Shown here one piece after another: positions 62,722 through 64,000 of a DNA stretch of 64,000 nucleotides. The DNA lies in NCBI RefSeq assembly GCF_001274785.1, contig NZ_LHPI01000001.1, forward strand, positions 62,001 through 126,000, written 5' to 3'. The translations under genes were made by a program, and so were the position numbers. This stretch comes from Vibrio hepatarius (GTDB lineage: Bacteria; Pseudomonadota; Gammaproteobacteria; Enterobacterales; Vibrionaceae). The notes beneath the pieces are model-generated. The model worked only from the letters and a program-made list of their open reading frames with translations, had not been told where the DNA came from and ran no database searches. Every line of letters starts with the position of its first letter. The first letter of the stretch is position 1.

Positions 62722-64000
62722 ATGAAACGCATTACCCACTTATTGAAAGCGGTCGTGTTCCTTGTTTTAGGGTTCAGCGTCGTGAGCGCTAATGTCGCAC
62801 TGGCAAGTATCACTGACCGCGAAACATTCACCGACGCCTTGTTAGGCAAAAGCCACGCGCAAAAAGAAACCGCGATTGAATGGCTGAGCCAAAACGAGCC
62901 GAATCAGATTGCTACGCCGATTCTCACCGCTTGGTTGGAAGGTAATCTGTACTACTTTAACGACAGAAAGAGCGAGTTGTACCGCTCGCTTTATATCTCC
63001 GACGATGTCAAAACCGCGGCCTCTATCGCCAGTGCTTGGGACGATAGTGAGCTAGAGGTTTCTAACCCAAGAGCATTTAAGAAAGTTCGTGTTAACAATA
63101 AGCTACGTGGCTTATTGCGACTAGAAATCGCTTCAATGGGATTGAAAAGTGAAGACGCACAAGTTCGTCTCAACAGTGTTAATCAACTGCTGGGCAGCGA
63201 CGATAAAGCGATCGTCAAGCGACTACGCGCTTTGCAAGAAACGGAGTCAAATTCTGAAGTCCAAGACTTACTGACCCTCGCACTCTCAATCGACGACGCT
63301 TTGTTGGCTGAAGATTCCGCCACGCGTATTGCTGCGATTGTACAACTCTCTACTTATAAGCAGCCAATTGTGCTGCAAACACTTAATACAATCATAAATT
63401 CAAATTCAGAACCGCAAGTGGTTCAAGCTGCTAAAAAAGGATTAGGTAAATATCAACAAAGTGAAGCGCTTTACTCCGGCGTTGAAACAGTCTTCTTTGG
63501 TCTGAGTCTAGGTTCGGTATTGGTGCTTGCGGGGATCGGTTTGGCGATAACGTTTGGTGTGATGGGCGTAATCAACATGGCTCACGGCGAGTTGATCATG
63601 ATCGGTGCCTACACCACTTATGTTCTTCAGCAATTGATGCCGAATCAGATCGGTTTAGCGCTGATCTTGTCGATTCCGGCCGCGTTTATTGTCTCGGGCT
63701 TAGTGGGCATTGCGATTGAGCGTAGTGTGATTCGTCATTTGTACGGTCGACCGCTTGAAACCTTGCTCGCCACTTTTGGTATCAGTCTTATTTTGCAGCA
63801 AGCGGTTCGCTCTATTTTCTCCCCTTTAAACCGCTCAGTCAGCACGCCGGATTGGATGTCTGGTGCGTTACAAATCAACCCGATGCTGTCGCTCACTTAT
63901 AACCGTCTGTACATCATTCTGTTCTGCATCATGGTGTTTGCTGGCTTGTTGATGGTGCTGAAAAAGACGCCGCTAGGTTTGCAAGTTCGTGCCGTTTCGC
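62722..64000 (+). CDS. urtB: Urea ABC transporter permease (3' end outside window)
   Basis: 426 residues in the window, cut by the right edge. A signal-like hydrophobic start (about 8-30) is followed by a soluble N-terminal extension of about 230 aa rich in helices (HEAT-like), which distinguishes UrtB from LivH. The permease starts near residue 255 with GLSLGSVLVLAGIGLAITFG, then GVMGVINMAHGELIMIGAY, a branched-chain/urea permease hallmark. AAGGAC precedes the ATG. Confidence 0.92.
   Translation, partial: MKRITHLLKAVVFLVLGFSVVSANVALASITDRETFTDALLGKSHAQKETAIEWLSQNEPNQIATPILTAWLEGNLYYFNDRKSELYRSLYISDDVKTAASIASAWDDSELEVSNPRAFKKVRVNNKLRGLLRLEIASMGLKSEDAQVRLNSVNQLLGSDDKAIVKRLRALQETESNSEVQDLLTLALSIDDALLAEDSATRIAAIVQLSTYKQPIVLQTLNTIINSNSEPQVVQAAKKGLGKYQQSEALYSGVETVFFGLSLGSVLVLAGIGLAITFGVMGVINMAHGELIMIGAYTTYVLQQLMPNQIGLALILSIPAAFIVSGLVGIAIERSVIRHLYGRPLETLLATFGISLILQQAVRSIFSPLNRSVSTPDWMSGALQINPMLSLTYNRLYIILFCIMVFAGLLMVLKKTPLGLQVRAVS

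Noticed and set aside
1..64000. tRNA or rRNA genes, CRISPR arrays, insertion sequences or integron attC sites
   Set aside because: No cloverleaf-type sequence, regular spaced repeats, transposase gene or attC-like repeats were seen by eye anywhere in the window.

Overview
The window is chromosomal DNA of a marine gammaproteobacterium, most likely a Vibrio. The reasons are a DUF2999 family protein, a dense gene layout, E. coli-like ara, msrA and MCP genes, and salt-related catabolism (ectoine, TRAP transport). I see no rRNA, tRNA, CRISPR array, insertion sequence or phage. Both window edges cut genes: a hybrid histidine kinase on the left and urtB on the right.

Region 1 (1-8.4 kb): a very large hybrid sensor kinase (two receivers plus HPt) is divergent from a REC-HD-GYP c-di-GMP phosphodiesterase. 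Then come an ABC exporter half-transporter and a CtlX-like guanidino-group hydrolase. Region 2 (8.6-14.9 kb): an astacin-like metalloprotease, an uncharacterised lipoprotein plus small helical protein pair, an FhuF-like ferric reductase facing the 37-codon remnant of a TonB-dependent receptor that still has a Fur-box-like site, msrA, and a sulfite dehydrogenase plus cytochrome c pair. Region 3 (15.3-30.7 kb): two paralogous alpha/beta hydrolases with cysteine nucleophiles and their AraC-type regulator, DUF2999, a chemoreceptor, a LysR/DUF1254 divergent pair, and stress and housekeeping genes (UspA, peroxiredoxin, HxlR, DinB, LysE, EamA, CPA1 antiporter, MerR, CMD).

Region 4 (30.7-34.3 kb): an SDR-cupin-MDR catabolic operon divergent from an AraC regulator; the substrate is unknown. 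Region 5 (34.5-44.0 kb): L-arabinose and arabino-oligosaccharide use. It holds araB-araD-araA, a YbhA-like HAD phosphatase and araC on the + strand, facing a GPH symporter, an intracellular GH43 arabinosidase-like enzyme and aldose epimerase on the - strand. Upstream of araB are two AraC-like half-sites exactly 21 bp apart, as in the E. coli araI1-I2 arrangement. Region 6 (44.2-47.3 kb): a GMC dehydrogenase with its Tat-exported small subunit, a glyoxalase-like VOC protein and an RHH_4 protein.

Region 7 (47.5-61.0 kb): a complete ectoine/hydroxyectoine catabolic island. The TRAP membrane subunits uehBC and the MocR-type regulator enuR are on the - strand. doeA-doeB-uehA-doeX-doeC-doeD-eutB-eutC-eutA are on the + strand. 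Hydroxyectoine is presumably converted to ectoine by EutABC. DoeA and DoeB open and deacetylate the ring, and DoeD and DoeC carry the product to aspartate. The strongest candidate for something undescribed is the 5' leader of doeA (about 51041-51191): five successive hairpins, a possible loop pseudoknot, a GAAA tetraloop hairpin and a terminal terminator-like hairpin with a T5 run just before the ribosome binding site. It looks like an attenuation-type cis-regulatory RNA. Region 8 (61.3-64.0 kb): the start of a urea ABC transporter operon (urtA, urtB) behind a sigma-54-type promoter.

These assignments come from reading protein motifs and DNA by eye. No database search was run.
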